Positions 1 to 8,215 of a stretch of DNA of 64,000 nt are shown in pieces. Both the position numbers and the translations under genes were made by a program. Every line of letters starts with the position of its first letter. The first letter of the stretch is position 1. Below the pieces are notes generated by a model, which saw only the letters and a list, made by a program, of their open reading frames with translations, was not told the origin of the DNA and did no database searches. The DNA comes from Neobacillus drentensis NBRC 102427 (lineage in GTDB: Bacteria > Bacillota > Bacilli > Bacillales > Cytobacillaceae): the NCBI RefSeq assembly GCF_001591445.1, contig NZ_BCUX01000023.1, positions 1 through 64,000 on the forward strand, read 5' to 3'.

Positions 1-80
1 GTTCAGGCAGCGGAAGTTCAGGCAGCCACGGTAGTAAGGGGAAAAAACAACCAAAAGGCCCAAAAGGTAAAAAGAATTAA
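1..80 (+). CDS. C-terminal tail of an unidentified protein
   Basis: An open frame enters from the left edge and stops at TAA 78-80. The visible tail is rich in Gly and Ser, then Lys and Pro, ending in GPKGKKN, so it is a low-complexity basic tail. The protein cannot be named from this. A strong terminator follows 8 bases after the stop, which supports a real gene end. Confidence 0.55.
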   Translation, partial: SGSGSSGSHGSKGKKQPKGPKGKKN

Positions 81-88
81 CATAAACG

Positions 89-120
89 ACCGATACTTTT
101 ATAAGTATCGGTTTTTTTGT
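89..120 (+). terminator. Rho-independent terminator of the edge gene
   Basis: A perfect 9-bp stem (89-97 with 104-112) is followed by a run of seven T. It lies just after the stop of the truncated gene. Confidence 0.9.
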
Positions 121-362
121 CAAATCAATTGGTACATATACCTAATAACAAGGATGGACGACATTTGCCTATGCAAAAAATAATAGGTAAAAATCCATTC
201 ATATTTTTAAAAATATTTCTAGATACATGCTGATTTATCCCTTTCCGAGACATTCGTTTAGAACAAGCCCCATCGATAGCACGTACTATAAAGCACAGGA
301 CAAGAATTAATAAACGGAAAAATCTCGAAGGAAACTTAAGTGAAGGGAGTAAATTAATTTAT

Positions 363-1721
363 ATGTACCATCAATCGACGGTAATCATTACCATCTTTGC
401 ATTTATTCTGACAATGGTCCTGATCTTTATCCGTCCAAAAAATATGAATGAAGCAATCCCTGCAACAATAGGGGCCATCCTCGTTTTTATTAGTGGAAGC
501 GTTTCGATGGTAGATTTACTTGACATAGGCTCAAAGGTAACAGGTGCAGCGATTACTATTATAGCTACTATCGTTATGGCTATCGTACTTGAAAGCTTTG
601 GATTCTTTAGCTGGACAGCTGCTTTAATGTTAAAAATATCAAAAGGATCAGGAATTCGCTTATTTTGGAATACCTTATTACTCTGCTTTTTAATGACTCT
701 ATTTTTTAACAACGACGGAAGCATACTAATTACAACACCCATACTAATTTTAATTTTAAATAATTTAAAGTTAAAAAACAGGCAAAAGATACCATTTCTC
801 TTAAGTGGAGCGTTAATAGCGACTGCATCAAGTGCTCCAATCGGTGTTAGTAATATTGTTAATCTAATCGCCTTGAAAATAATCGGAATGGATTTGTATC
901 TCCAAACAGAAATGATGTTTGTTCCAGGGGTTCTGGGATTACTATTTTTATCCTATCTCCTATTCCTCGTTTTCAAGAAAGATATTCCAAAAGAAATACG
1001 CTTCCATTCCTTTTCCATACCACTACAAAAAAACCGTCCATACCATCCTCTACAACAAGGCTCTGAAAGCCTATTTAATCAACAAAAGAAACTCATGATC
1101 AACATGCTCATCTTTGTATTCATTGTACGGATTAGTCTTTTCGTGGCTTCCTTTATTGGCATCTCCGTTTCGTTGGTTGCCGTGTGTGGTTCTGTTATCT
1201 TATTGATTTGGAGATGGATCTACTTAAAAGTAAACCCTAAAGATGTGGTCGGTAAGATCCCGTGGCATATACTAATATTTGCCTTTAGTATGTATGTCAT
1301 TATCTACGGATTACACAATATTGGATTATCGAACCTGCTATTAACCTATCTAAAACCAATCGTTAGTGATAGTTTGCTGCATGCTAGTATAACCATGGGT
1401 GTGATTACTGCCTTTCTTTCGAATATCTTTAACAATCATCCTGCCTTAATGATCTCAACATTGGCCTTGACTGATATGGGACTAGGCTCCTTATTAACGA
1501 AAACTGTTTACCTATCAAACATCATCGGCAGTGACATAGGGTCGCTCATATTACCAATAGGAACGTTAGCAACTTTACTCTGGATGCATATTTTAAAAAC
1601 GAATAAAATAAAAATAACTTGGCTGGATTATATGAAAATCACCTTCGTGGTTATTCCCCCTACATTGGTATTCACTTTATTTAGCTTGTATCTGTGGCTA
1701 TTACTCGTCTTTGTAAAATGA
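363..1721 (+). CDS. ArsB/NhaD-family membrane transporter
   Basis: The 452-residue product is almost entirely hydrophobic, with about 11-12 membrane segments, close to the usual 430 of ArsB. Features typical of the ArsB arsenite-pump family are the early ESFGFFSW segment (about residues 77-84) and the FFNNDGS stretch (about 117-123) followed by ITTPI. The family exports anions, classically arsenite driven by membrane potential, but many ArsB-like proteins have other or unknown substrates, and no ars regulator or arsenate reductase lies nearby. The start ATG follows GAAGGGAGT by 12 bases. It is a single gene that converges on the VanZ-like gene. Confidence 0.75.
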   Translation: MYHQSTVIITIFAFILTMVLIFIRPKNMNEAIPATIGAILVFISGSVSMVDLLDIGSKVTGAAITIIATIVMAIVLESFGFFSWTAALMLKISKGSGIRLFWNTLLLCFLMTLFFNNDGSILITTPILILILNNLKLKNRQKIPFLLSGALIATASSAPIGVSNIVNLIALKIIGMDLYLQTEMMFVPGVLGLLFLSYLLFLVFKKDIPKEIRFHSFSIPLQKNRPYHPLQQGSESLFNQQKKLMINMLIFVFIVRISLFVASFIGISVSLVAVCGSVILLIWRWIYLKVNPKDVVGKIPWHILIFAFSMYVIIYGLHNIGLSNLLLTYLKPIVSDSLLHASITMGVITAFLSNIFNNHPALMISTLALTDMGLGSLLTKTVYLSNIIGSDIGSLILPIGTLATLLWMHILKTNKIKITWLDYMKITFVVIPPTLVFTLFSLYLWLLLVFVK

Positions 1722-1730
1722 TTAAAAGAA

Positions 1731-1784
1731 TGAAAATACCAAGCCTTTCACGTTGGAATAAACGGAACAGGCATGGTATTTTTC
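1731..1784. terminator. Bidirectional terminator between convergent genes
   Basis: AAAATACCA and GGCATGGTATTTT pair across 1733-1745 and 1770-1782 with one mismatch. There are A/T tracts on both sides, so it can serve the transporter (+) and the VanZ-like gene (-), whose stop lies inside the right arm. Confidence 0.7.
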
Positions 1785-2373
1785 AATTCTCCGAAGAGAC
1801 AATTATAATTTTCTTAAAAATAGGAAAGAGCAAATTACCAAGAATGACCCCAAATAAATTCAAAATCAAATCGTCAATATCCAAGCTGCCGCGATGGGTA
1901 ACGAATTGGAGAACCTCAATGAAAGCTATAATCACCAAAGGAACAAGGAAAGCCTTTAATAGAGAATAACTTTTTAATCCTATGTATATCCCATAAGGAA
2001 TGAACAAACATACATTGGCAGCCAAATTATAAAAAGAGATTAACCCGTTCACTTTCCCGGATAGATAAAATGAAATCGTGGAAAAGGGTTGAAGGTTCAT
2101 TGAGTTATAACTTTGTTCGCTGGGTCGAAAAAATAACAAAATCAACAGTGCAATCGTATAGAGGGCTAACAAACCTACCAAGAATGGCAAGGAAAGGTTA
2201 ATCGTTTCTTTTCGGATAAATAAAATTCCAACAAAGACAAAGCAAATAATCCCGAACATTATCACGGCTAATACGATAGGGTGAAGATAAGCTACTGAAC
2301 GAATAAATACAGGCGAAAAAATAATAAATAATATGAAAGAAATCAACAATGAAAGGATTGATGTTTTTCTCAA
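1783..2373 (-). CDS. VanZ-like membrane protein
   Basis: The 196-aa protein has about five membrane segments. The VanZ-family landmarks are visible in order: NLQPFSTI (about 92-99), NVCLFIPYG (about 120-128) and EVLQ...RGSLDIDDLILN (about 150-169). VanZ relatives affect teicoplanin susceptibility or envelope properties, but the biochemical role is unknown for most. The start is TTG, immediately after the dsdA stop codon. The ribosome binding site AAAGGAT lies inside the end of dsdA, so the two are translationally coupled in one operon. The next Met is about 39 codons in and would delete the first membrane segment. Confidence 0.8.
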   Translation of the reverse strand: MRKTSILSLLISFILFIIFSPVFIRSVAYLHPIVLAVIMFGIICFVFVGILFIRKETINLSLPFLVGLLALYTIALLILLFFRPSEQSYNSMNLQPFSTISFYLSGKVNGLISFYNLAANVCLFIPYGIYIGLKSYSLLKAFLVPLVIIAFIEVLQFVTHRGSLDIDDLILNLFGVILGNLLFPIFKKIIIVSSEN

Positions 2374-3711
2374 TTAATTTGATCCTTTTTGATAATATTG
2401 TGCCATCATGTCTTCAGGAACCATGCTGCCGCCTGTTGCCCAAACGACATGTGTAGCATTACTCATTTTATCCAATACCTTATTGTTCCGTAAGTAATCC
2501 ATCCCGTCTCTACATAAGTTATCAGGTCCAATCATCCCTGCGAGTGCTGAGGGCTCTAAATGAATATCCTCCGTATCGACGAGGTCCTTTAGCAATCTAT
2601 ATAAGTTTTCGTCACTTATGGTATAACTCCCACTAAGGAAAGGCTCAATTACTTTACCGACAAATCCCGAGGGCCTGCCGACAGCAAGTCCATCCGCAGC
2701 TGTAACATTGTTAATTCCGATATCTTGGACAGAAATTTGATCATGGAACCCTGTCATTAATCCAAGTACCATACACGGAGAGTGTGTCGGTTCTGCAAAG
2801 AAACAATGGACATTATCTTTAAATACTTGCTTCAATCCAAAAGCAACGCCCCCTGGACCTCCGCCAACCCCACATGGAAGGTAAACAATTAAAGGGTGAT
2901 TTTCATCGACGACGATCTCTAACTGTTTTAACTGATGCTTCAACCGGGAGGCAGCGACTGCATAGCCTAAAAATAAATCCTTGGAATTTTCATCGTCAAC
3001 GAAATAACAGCTAGGATCTGCTTCTGCTTGGATACGACCCTGCGTGACAGCCTCGCTATAGTCAGAATCATATTCTATTACCTGAACATTTTTGCTGCGA
3101 AGCAAGTCTTTTTTCCATTGTTTTGCGTCCGCTGACATATGGACGGTTACTTTAAAGCCTAATTTTGCACTGATAATACCAATGCTTAATCCTAAATTCC
3201 CAGTTGAACCTACTGCTATAGAATATTGGGAGAAGAATACTCTGAATTTTTCACTTGCTAAAATCGAATAATCATCCTGAATCGTTAGCTTTTGATGGGA
3301 GAGCGCCAATTGCTCTGCATGTTTGAGTATTTCATAAATACCGCCGCGCGCCTTAATGGACCCTGAAATCGGAAGGTGACTATCACACTTTAGTAATAAA
3401 TCACCTAAGAGAGGCTGTCCGTTATCCAGAGCCAATTTTTTCCGCATTGAGGGTATTCTTACTAATGGAGATTCAATCATCCCATTAGCTGCTCTGGTTT
3501 CCGGAAAAACCTTAGAAATATAGGGAGCAAAGCGATTCAATCTTTCCTCCGCAGCTTTAATGTCCGCTGCAGTCAAAGGAGATTTATCAATTGCTAGTTT
3601 AGAATTTTCAAGGTTAGGATTCACCCAAAATATTTCATCTAACGATTTGAGTTTTTCTATTAATGGGAGTTTTTCTATATCAAGACTTTTATTTATTTCA
3701 CTGTTATTCAT
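2374..3711 (-). CDS. dsdA: D-serine dehydratase (D-serine ammonia-lyase)
   Basis: A PLP enzyme that converts D-serine to pyruvate and ammonia. At 445 aa it matches the usual length (about 440). The PLP lysine is K120 in [10 protein letters not shown] glycine-rich phosphate-binding loop GVGGGPGG (about 283-290) and the C-terminal ATGG motif are present. The start ATG is preceded by AGGGGGAC. It is the first gene of a two-gene unit with the VanZ-like gene. No dsdC or dsdX permease is adjacent. The pairing suggests protection against or use of D-amino acids, possibly from the cell wall; that link is an inference. Confidence 0.93.
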   Translation of the reverse strand: MNNSEINKSLDIEKLPLIEKLKSLDEIFWVNPNLENSKLAIDKSPLTAADIKAAEERLNRFAPYISKVFPETRAANGMIESPLVRIPSMRKKLALDNGQPLLGDLLLKCDSHLPISGSIKARGGIYEILKHAEQLALSHQKLTIQDDYSILASEKFRVFFSQYSIAVGSTGNLGLSIGIISAKLGFKVTVHMSADAKQWKKDLLRSKNVQVIEYDSDYSEAVTQGRIQAEADPSCYFVDDENSKDLFLGYAVAASRLKHQLKQLEIVVDENHPLIVYLPCGVGGGPGGVAFGLKQVFKDNVHCFFAEPTHSPCMVLGLMTGFHDQISVQDIGINNVTAADGLAVGRPSGFVGKVIEPFLSGSYTISDENLYRLLKDLVDTEDIHLEPSALAGMIGPDNLCRDGMDYLRNNKVLDKMSNATHVVWATGGSMVPEDMMAQYYQKGSN

Positions 3712-3763
3712 TGTGGTCCCCCTGTCCTATTGTAAATAATTATCAAACACGATTATGAATATA

Positions 3764-3776
3764 GATAAATTTTATC
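3764..3776. promoter_or_regulatory. Perfect 13-bp palindrome in the dsdA divergent promoter region
   Basis: GATAAATTTTATC is a perfect 6-1-6 inverted repeat about 50 bp upstream of dsdA, between dsdA (-) and the ParA-like gene (+). It could be an operator, but AT-rich palindromes also occur by chance. Confidence 0.3.
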
Positions 3777-3868
3777 ATAAGATTTTTTTGCTGCGTTATT
3801 TAAATGTTTAATAGTCGCTTGTCTTTAACACTTATTTACCTTTTGAATATGATTTAAATAAAAGGCAT

Positions 3869-4678
3869 GTGAGGGACATGTATTTGGTCGGCTTTTATTC
3901 ACCAAAGGCAAAATCAGGTGTTACTGAACTGGCTTTATCCATATACTATTGGCTTAAATTAAATACAAATACAGCAGCAGCATTTATTTCTTATGGGAAG
4001 TTAGAAAAAGAAGAGACTTCAAATGAGCTCATCCATGAATTTTCAAAACTGTCTCTAACCGAACAAAAACGAAAAGTGAAGTTAATGAAAAACGAGTATG
4101 ATATTATTATTTATGATGCCTCAAGTCAGCTTTCCGAGGGCGTTTTAAAACTATTACCGATTGTTGACAGATTATTTGTGGTGGGTGAAGAACATACTGA
4201 TTTTGCTGTCAAACTGCAAAAGATCATTCAATTTGATAAAATTTTTGATAAGAGTGTCAAAAATTTTATCACCCATTTACGAGGGAGCAAAACATATATT
4301 ATTCGAGAAAATAAAGAAGATCGTGTCATTGGCTTCAACTATTCAAAAAATGAAACAAATACAATTGGACAAATGGTTTATACAGATTACGTCACGCGCT
4401 ATTTAGAAGAGAAGTTCATTGAGAAAAATATAAAAATATTTAAGAAAATCTTACGGATCCCAAAGAAGGACTTGTATAAAGGCCTACATGAATTAGGGAT
4501 TGATTTTGAAAAAGCACTGCTTTTTCATGAATACGTTTTTCTCCGCGAAGCGTTAGGTCAAGATTACCAAGAAGCACTAGAAAACCTTTTTCCACTTTTA
4601 ATCAATTCCACCTACAAAGAAATTTTTGAAAAATTTCAAAATGAAATAAACTTCATCAAAAAAGTAAAATTATTATGA
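3869..4678 (+). CDS. MinD/ParA-like protein with degenerate P-loop
   Basis: The 269-aa product begins like a MinD/ParA ATPase: a beta strand, then a loop reading KAKSGVTEL where KGGVGKTT would be expected. A Walker-B-like strand follows (YDIIIYDASSQ, about 72-82), then a strand VDRLFVVGEEHTD where ParA proteins have a switch region. The invariant second P-loop lysine is replaced by Glu, so ATP hydrolysis is doubtful. The C-terminal 100 residues are charged and helical, with no family I recognise. The start is GTG 3869, with AAAAGG just upstream; ATG 3878 is an alternative. It is transcribed alone and ends at a terminator. Confidence 0.6.
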   Translation: MRDMYLVGFYSPKAKSGVTELALSIYYWLKLNTNTAAAFISYGKLEKEETSNELIHEFSKLSLTEQKRKVKLMKNEYDIIIYDASSQLSEGVLKLLPIVDRLFVVGEEHTDFAVKLQKIIQFDKIFDKSVKNFITHLRGSKTYIIRENKEDRVIGFNYSKNETNTIGQMVYTDYVTRYLEEKFIEKNIKIFKKILRIPKKDLYKGLHELGIDFEKALLFHEYVFLREALGQDYQEALENLFPLLINSTYKEIFEKFQNEINFIKKVKLL

Positions 4679-4756
4679 TAAATAAAAAATACAGAGCAGC
4701 CATTGTTTAAAGGGGTTCCGTTTTCGGGTGCTTTCTTATTAAAAGACACAAGAATT

Positions 4757-4788
4757 GACGTATGAATCGCATACGTCTTTTTCTTTAT
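4757..4788 (+). terminator. Rho-independent terminator
   Basis: A perfect 8-bp stem GACGTATG/CATACGTC (4757-4764 with 4770-4777) with a 5-nt loop is followed by TTTTTCTTT. It is the likely end of the MinD-like gene transcript. Confidence 0.85.
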
Positions 4789-4871
4789 TTATCAAGGTTT
4801 CTACGAAATTTCATTAACTTTGACAGGATCCGCACTTATCTGTTGGGGGAGGTAGGTTATTCACCTGGGCT

Positions 4872-5063
4872 AATAAATAGACGGAAAAATTCCGCTTAAT
4901 TCGTAATTATTATTAAAAAAGGCTTAAATAGACGGAGAGATTCCGCCTATTGACTCGAAAAATTCGAAAAGGGAAGATTTTGCTTTGCATAACCGGAAAA
5001 CCTCTGCTTATATACCCCAAAACGAGCTCCATCTTGCATTTAACCGGAAAATCTCCGCTTATT
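4872..5063. repeat. Four copies of a short CGGAAAA-TCCG repeat
   Basis: Four units of about 25 bp have cores at 4882-4894, 4933-4945, 4994-5006 and 5045-5057. Each is close to AACGGAAAAATTCCGCTTATT and can fold into a small CGGA/TCCG hairpin. The copies start about 51, 61 and 51 bp apart. A further degenerate copy lies at 315-327. They fill most of the 555-bp gene-free stretch between the MinD-like gene and map; nothing else was recognised there. Confidence 0.6.
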
Positions 5064-5233
5064 TTACTATTACTGCTTACTCGATTAAGGACAAGATATC
5101 TTTTTTAAAAAGGAGTTAGTTTTGTTTTTTTCTCCACTTCCAAGGATTATACTTGGATTTTATCAGGGGATAAATGTACAATCTAATAGTTGAACATTTA
5201 ATAAAGATAAAAATGATATAGGTGGGAAAAAGA

Positions 5234-5974
5234 ATGATTGCAAAGACGGAAGAGGATTTTAATGGATTGAAAGAAATCGGCAGAATCGTTGCCGGGATTC
5301 GTGATGAGTTAGTACAACGAGCGGTACCTGGAGTAACCACTAAAGAACTCGATGATATCGCCGGGGATTTATTTGAGAAGGAAGGCGCCATTTCTGCTCC
5401 CAAAGGTGAATACGATTTTCCGGGATATACTTGTATAAGTGTTAACGAAGAAGTGGCTCATGGAATCCCTAGTAGTCGGGTAATTCAAGAAGGAGATCTT
5501 GTCAATATAGATGTTTCTGGTTCCAAAAACGGTTATTTTGCTGATACGGGCATCTCAATTGTAATTGGAAAAGGTGAAGAAATTTTAACAAAAATTTGCG
5601 ATGTTGCGAGAGAGGCGTTTGAAGCAGGACTAAAAAAAGCAAAACCTGGGTCCAAAATCAGCGGAATGGGTAAGGTCGTATACCAAACGGCCAGAAATCA
5701 AGGATTAACCGTAATTAAGAATCTGACGGGACACGGTATTGGCCGAACCATCCACGAACAACCTGACTACATATATAATTATAATGAAACCTCAGACAAC
5801 GGATTGCTAAAAGAAGGAATGGTTATTGCATTTGAACCATTTATCTCCACACATGATGAAGAAGTGTTTCAACTAGAGGACGGCTGGACTTTTGTAACAG
5901 AAAAAAGCTTCGTAGCTCAGTACGAACACACACTCATCGTCACTAAAAACGGACCAGTCATATTAACTCGTTAA
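5234..5974 (+). CDS. map: Type I methionine aminopeptidase (second copy, YflG-like)
   Basis: Removes N-terminal Met from nascent proteins with two bound metal ions. The 246-aa product shows the five metal ligands in context: Asp in NIDVSG, Asp in FADTG, His in GHGIGR, Glu in AFEPF and Glu in YEHTLIV. I start at ATG 5234 because AGGTGGG ends 7 bases upstream; a GTG four codons earlier would bury that site. The main map gene of Bacillus sits in the ribosomal protein cluster, so this stand-alone gene is probably the second, YflG-type enzyme. Confidence 0.93.
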   Translation: MIAKTEEDFNGLKEIGRIVAGIRDELVQRAVPGVTTKELDDIAGDLFEKEGAISAPKGEYDFPGYTCISVNEEVAHGIPSSRVIQEGDLVNIDVSGSKNGYFADTGISIVIGKGEEILTKICDVAREAFEAGLKKAKPGSKISGMGKVVYQTARNQGLTVIKNLTGHGIGRTIHEQPDYIYNYNETSDNGLLKEGMVIAFEPFISTHDEEVFQLEDGWTFVTEKSFVAQYEHTLIVTKNGPVILTR

Positions 5975-5978
5975 TCAG

Positions 5979-6030
5979 AATAGAGTATAGAGCCTTCCGT
6001 ATGCGAGGTTCTATATTCTATTTATTTTTT
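5979..6030 (+). terminator. Rho-independent terminator after map
   Basis: A 17-bp stem (5979-5995 with 6006-6022) contains two G-T pairs and runs into TTTATTTTTTT. Confidence 0.85.
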
Positions 6031-6065
6031 TAAAAGGTCATACACCATTCACAAAAACCAACACG

Positions 6066-6095
6066 TTGACTGTACGGTTTAAACTATGGTATAGT
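6066..6095 (+). promoter_or_regulatory. Promoter of the MerR regulator operon with palindromic spacer
   Basis: -35 TTGACT (6066-6071) and -10 TATAGT (6090-6095) are separated by 18 bp. The spacer carries the palindrome GTTTAAAC. A long spacer with a central dyad is typical of promoters that MerR proteins twist into shape, so autoregulation is likely. Confidence 0.6.
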
Positions 6096-6137
6096 TATAT
6101 TAACATTAGACTTGGAAGGGGTGAGTAATTTGGGGAG

Positions 6138-6551
6138 TTGTATCGAATTGGTGAAATAGCAAAATTAAAGAATATTTCCAAACGAACAATTGATTATTAC
6201 ACCCAAATAGGCTTACTAAACCCTATTCGGACGGACTCTAATTATCGATTGTATAGTGATGAGTGTCTTCAAATTTTAAATATGGTTGAACATTATAAGA
6301 ATTTGAATATGCCGCTTGAGGAAATAAAATCTTCGATTGAATTAATTAAGTCAGACAATACGATTGATAAGCAGAAAGTGGAAAAACATTTTAAACAAAT
6401 TGCCAGTATTATGCAGCACCTGAAAGAAGAGATCCATGTGATGGAACCGATTCTACAAAAATTAAACGATCAACAAAGAGAAAAGTATGTTAATAGATTA
6501 TCGTCTGAAGGGATCACATTGGCTCAAACATTATTATTACTATTTAGCTAG
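6138..6551 (+). CDS. MerR-family transcriptional regulator
   Basis: The 137-aa product has the N-terminal winged helix-turn-helix of MerR (MYRIGEIAKLKNISKRTIDY, then NPIRTDSNYRLY at about 28-39), followed by a long dimerisation helix (about 75-115). The effector domain is short, with no cysteine pair like those of CueR or ZntR, so a metal ligand is not evident. The start is TTG 6138, the first codon after an in-frame stop, with AAGGGGTGAG 12 bases upstream. It is followed after 72 bases by the CNNM gene, presumably co-transcribed and possibly its regulator. Confidence 0.88.
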   Translation: MYRIGEIAKLKNISKRTIDYYTQIGLLNPIRTDSNYRLYSDECLQILNMVEHYKNLNMPLEEIKSSIELIKSDNTIDKQKVEKHFKQIASIMQHLKEEIHVMEPILQKLNDQQREKYVNRLSSEGITLAQTLLLLFS

Positions 6552-6592
6552 ATAATGATTAAAATAATCACGTAAAAAACAGGAGGTGTATT

Positions 6593-6617
6593 CCTTACTT
6601 ATATCTATTAAGTAAGG
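6593..6617 (+). promoter_or_regulatory. Hairpin masking the ribosome binding site of the CNNM gene
   Basis: CCTTACTTA (6593-6601) and TAAGTAAGG (6609-6617) form a perfect 9-bp stem with a 7-nt loop. The right arm contains the GG of the AAGGAGA site used by the next gene. A second strong site, AGGAGGTG, lies just before the hairpin at 6581-6588 with no obvious start codon of its own. Confidence 0.55.
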
Positions 6618-6623
6618 AGACCA

Positions 6624-7934
6624 TTGATCATTAGTAATCTACTAATAATAGCACTTTTAATTGCGTTTACAGCATTTTTTGTAGCATATGAATTTGCTAT
6701 TGTTAAAGTCCGCGGTACACGTATCGATCAACTCGTAAGCGAAGGGAACAAGAACGCGATCGCGGCAAAAACGATTGTTACAAATCTTGATGAATATTTA
6801 TCTGCCTGTCAATTAGGAATTACAGTTACAGCATTAGGACTTGGGTGGTTGGGTGAACCGACAGTAGAGCATATCCTTCGCCCGCTTTTAAGTTACTTTA
6901 ATATGCCTGAATCGATTGCAAGTATTACTTCATTTGTAGTTGCGTTTGCATCCGTAACATTTATTCATGTAGTTGTAGGCGAATTAGCACCAAAGACCTT
7001 TGCCATCCAAAAAGCCGAAGAGGTCACTTTGTTATTTGCAAGGCCGATGATTCTCTTTTACAAAATCATGTATCCCTTTATAAAAGCTTTAAACGGTTCT
7101 GCACGATTTATCGTTGGAATTTTCGGCTTGAAGCCTGCTTCCGAACATGAAGTCGCGCATTCTGAGGAAGAACTTCAATTAATCATTTCCGAAAGTTATA
7201 AGAGCGGGGAGATTAATCAATCTGAATATAAATATGTGAACAATATTTTTGAATTTGATGATCGAAATGCCAATGAAATTATGGTGCCGCGCACCGAGAT
7301 TATTGCTTTTGATATTTCACAATCTCTAAACGAATGTCTTCAAATCGTGACGGAAGAAAATTATACAAGATATCCGGTCATCGATGGTGAAAAGGATAAC
7401 ATCGTCGGTATGGTAAACATGAAAGAAGTCTTTACCGAATATATTAGAGGCAAGAATGTTGAAACATCGATACAAGAGTATGTTCGCCCAGTTATCCAGG
7501 TAATTGAATCGATCCCAATCCATGATTTGCTTCTGAAAATGCAAAAAGAGCGTGTTCATATGGCCATCCTAATGGATGAATATGGGGGTACGGCTGGTTT
7601 AGTCACAGTCGAGGATATCCTTGAGGAAATTGTCGGTGAGATCCGCGACGAGTTTGATGCGGACGAAGTACCTGAAATTAATAAAATTAGTGAAAACAAA
7701 ACCATCGTTGAGGGTAAAGTCTTAATTGATGAAATTAATGATTTATTCGGCATAGACCTTGACGATTCAGATATGGATACCATCGGCGGCTGGATATTAT
7801 CAGAAAAAATGGATGTCGTCGAAGGCGATAAAGTGAGATATGACGATTATGTATTTAAAGTGCTTGAAATAGACGGTTACCATATTAAGTCCTTAGAAAT
7901 TTTAAAAATTACCAATCAAGAATCAATCGCATAA
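6624..7934 (+). CDS. CNNM/CorC family membrane protein (MpfA/YhdP-like)
   Basis: The 436-aa product contains a DUF21/CNNM membrane domain (about 1-190, with AYEFAIVKVRGTR and the conserved VGELAPKTFA), a CBS-domain pair (about 210-335, with MVPRTEI and MDEYGGTAGLVTVEDILEEIVGEI) and a CorC/HlyC domain at the C terminus. Bacterial homologues such as YhdP/MpfA are linked to magnesium export and tolerance; the name hemolysin is historical. The start is TTG 6624 with AAGGAGA 4 bases upstream, sequestered in a hairpin. It is the second gene after the MerR regulator and ends in a strong terminator. Confidence 0.9.
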   Translation: MIISNLLIIALLIAFTAFFVAYEFAIVKVRGTRIDQLVSEGNKNAIAAKTIVTNLDEYLSACQLGITVTALGLGWLGEPTVEHILRPLLSYFNMPESIASITSFVVAFASVTFIHVVVGELAPKTFAIQKAEEVTLLFARPMILFYKIMYPFIKALNGSARFIVGIFGLKPASEHEVAHSEEELQLIISESYKSGEINQSEYKYVNNIFEFDDRNANEIMVPRTEIIAFDISQSLNECLQIVTEENYTRYPVIDGEKDNIVGMVNMKEVFTEYIRGKNVETSIQEYVRPVIQVIESIPIHDLLLKMQKERVHMAILMDEYGGTAGLVTVEDILEEIVGEIRDEFDADEVPEINKISENKTIVEGKVLIDEINDLFGIDLDDSDMDTIGGWILSEKMDVVEGDKVRYDDYVFKVLEIDGYHIKSLEILKITNQESIA

Positions 7935-7936
7935 CC

Positions 7937-7973
7937 AACTCCCTCTTATTGTGATAAGAGGGAGTTTTTTTTT
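7937..7973 (+). terminator. Rho-independent terminator
   Basis: A perfect 12-bp stem (7937-7948 with 7955-7966) is followed by a nine-T tract, just after the CNNM gene stop. Confidence 0.95.
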
Positions 7974-7980
7974 AATAGCC

Positions 7981-8028
7981 AACTGGCACAAAAGGAAAAG
8001 TCTAAATCCTTTTTGTGTCAGTTTTTTT
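7981..8028 (+). terminator. Second, tandem terminator upstream of the tua operon
   Basis: AACTGGCACAAAAGGA (7981-7996) pairs with TCCTTTTTGTGTCAGTT (8007-8023), with one wobble and one bulge, then TTTTTT. It insulates the phosphate-controlled tua operon from upstream transcription. Confidence 0.8.
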
Positions 8029-8050
8029 CATTTTATCGATAAATCTACCT

Positions 8051-8083
8051 AGGTTTTGTAAAAATCTTTACAAAACCTTCAAA
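8051..8083. promoter_or_regulatory. Upstream inverted repeat with two further Pho-like repeats
   Basis: AGGTTTTGTAAA (8051-8062) and TTTACAAAACCT (8067-8078) form a perfect 12-bp inverted repeat. TTTACA 8067 and TTCAAA 8078 are also 11 bp apart, the PhoP half-site spacing, so this may be an auxiliary PhoP site. It could equally be an operator for another factor. Confidence 0.4.
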
Positions 8084-8106
8084 ATCTTAATAAATATTCT
8101 AAATAG

Positions 8107-8160
8107 TTTACAAACTCTTCACCCTTGCTCAACAGCAACTTCAAGTTATGTACCTATACT
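8107..8160 (+). promoter_or_regulatory. PhoP box and -10 of the tua promoter
   Basis: Four TTMACA-like half-sites stand in exact 11-bp register: TTTACA 8107, TTCACC 8118, TCAACA 8129 and TTCAAG 8140. They are followed after 9 bp by -10 TATACT (8155-8160), and no good -35 is present. This is the known architecture of PhoP-activated promoters (boxes at about -60 to -20). It predicts induction of teichuronic acid synthesis on phosphate starvation, as for B. subtilis tuaA. Confidence 0.82.
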
Positions 8161-8215
8161 TTACGTAAGAGCTAGCAAGTCTCTTTTTTATTAAATCTTT
8201 TGGGGTGATAAATTT

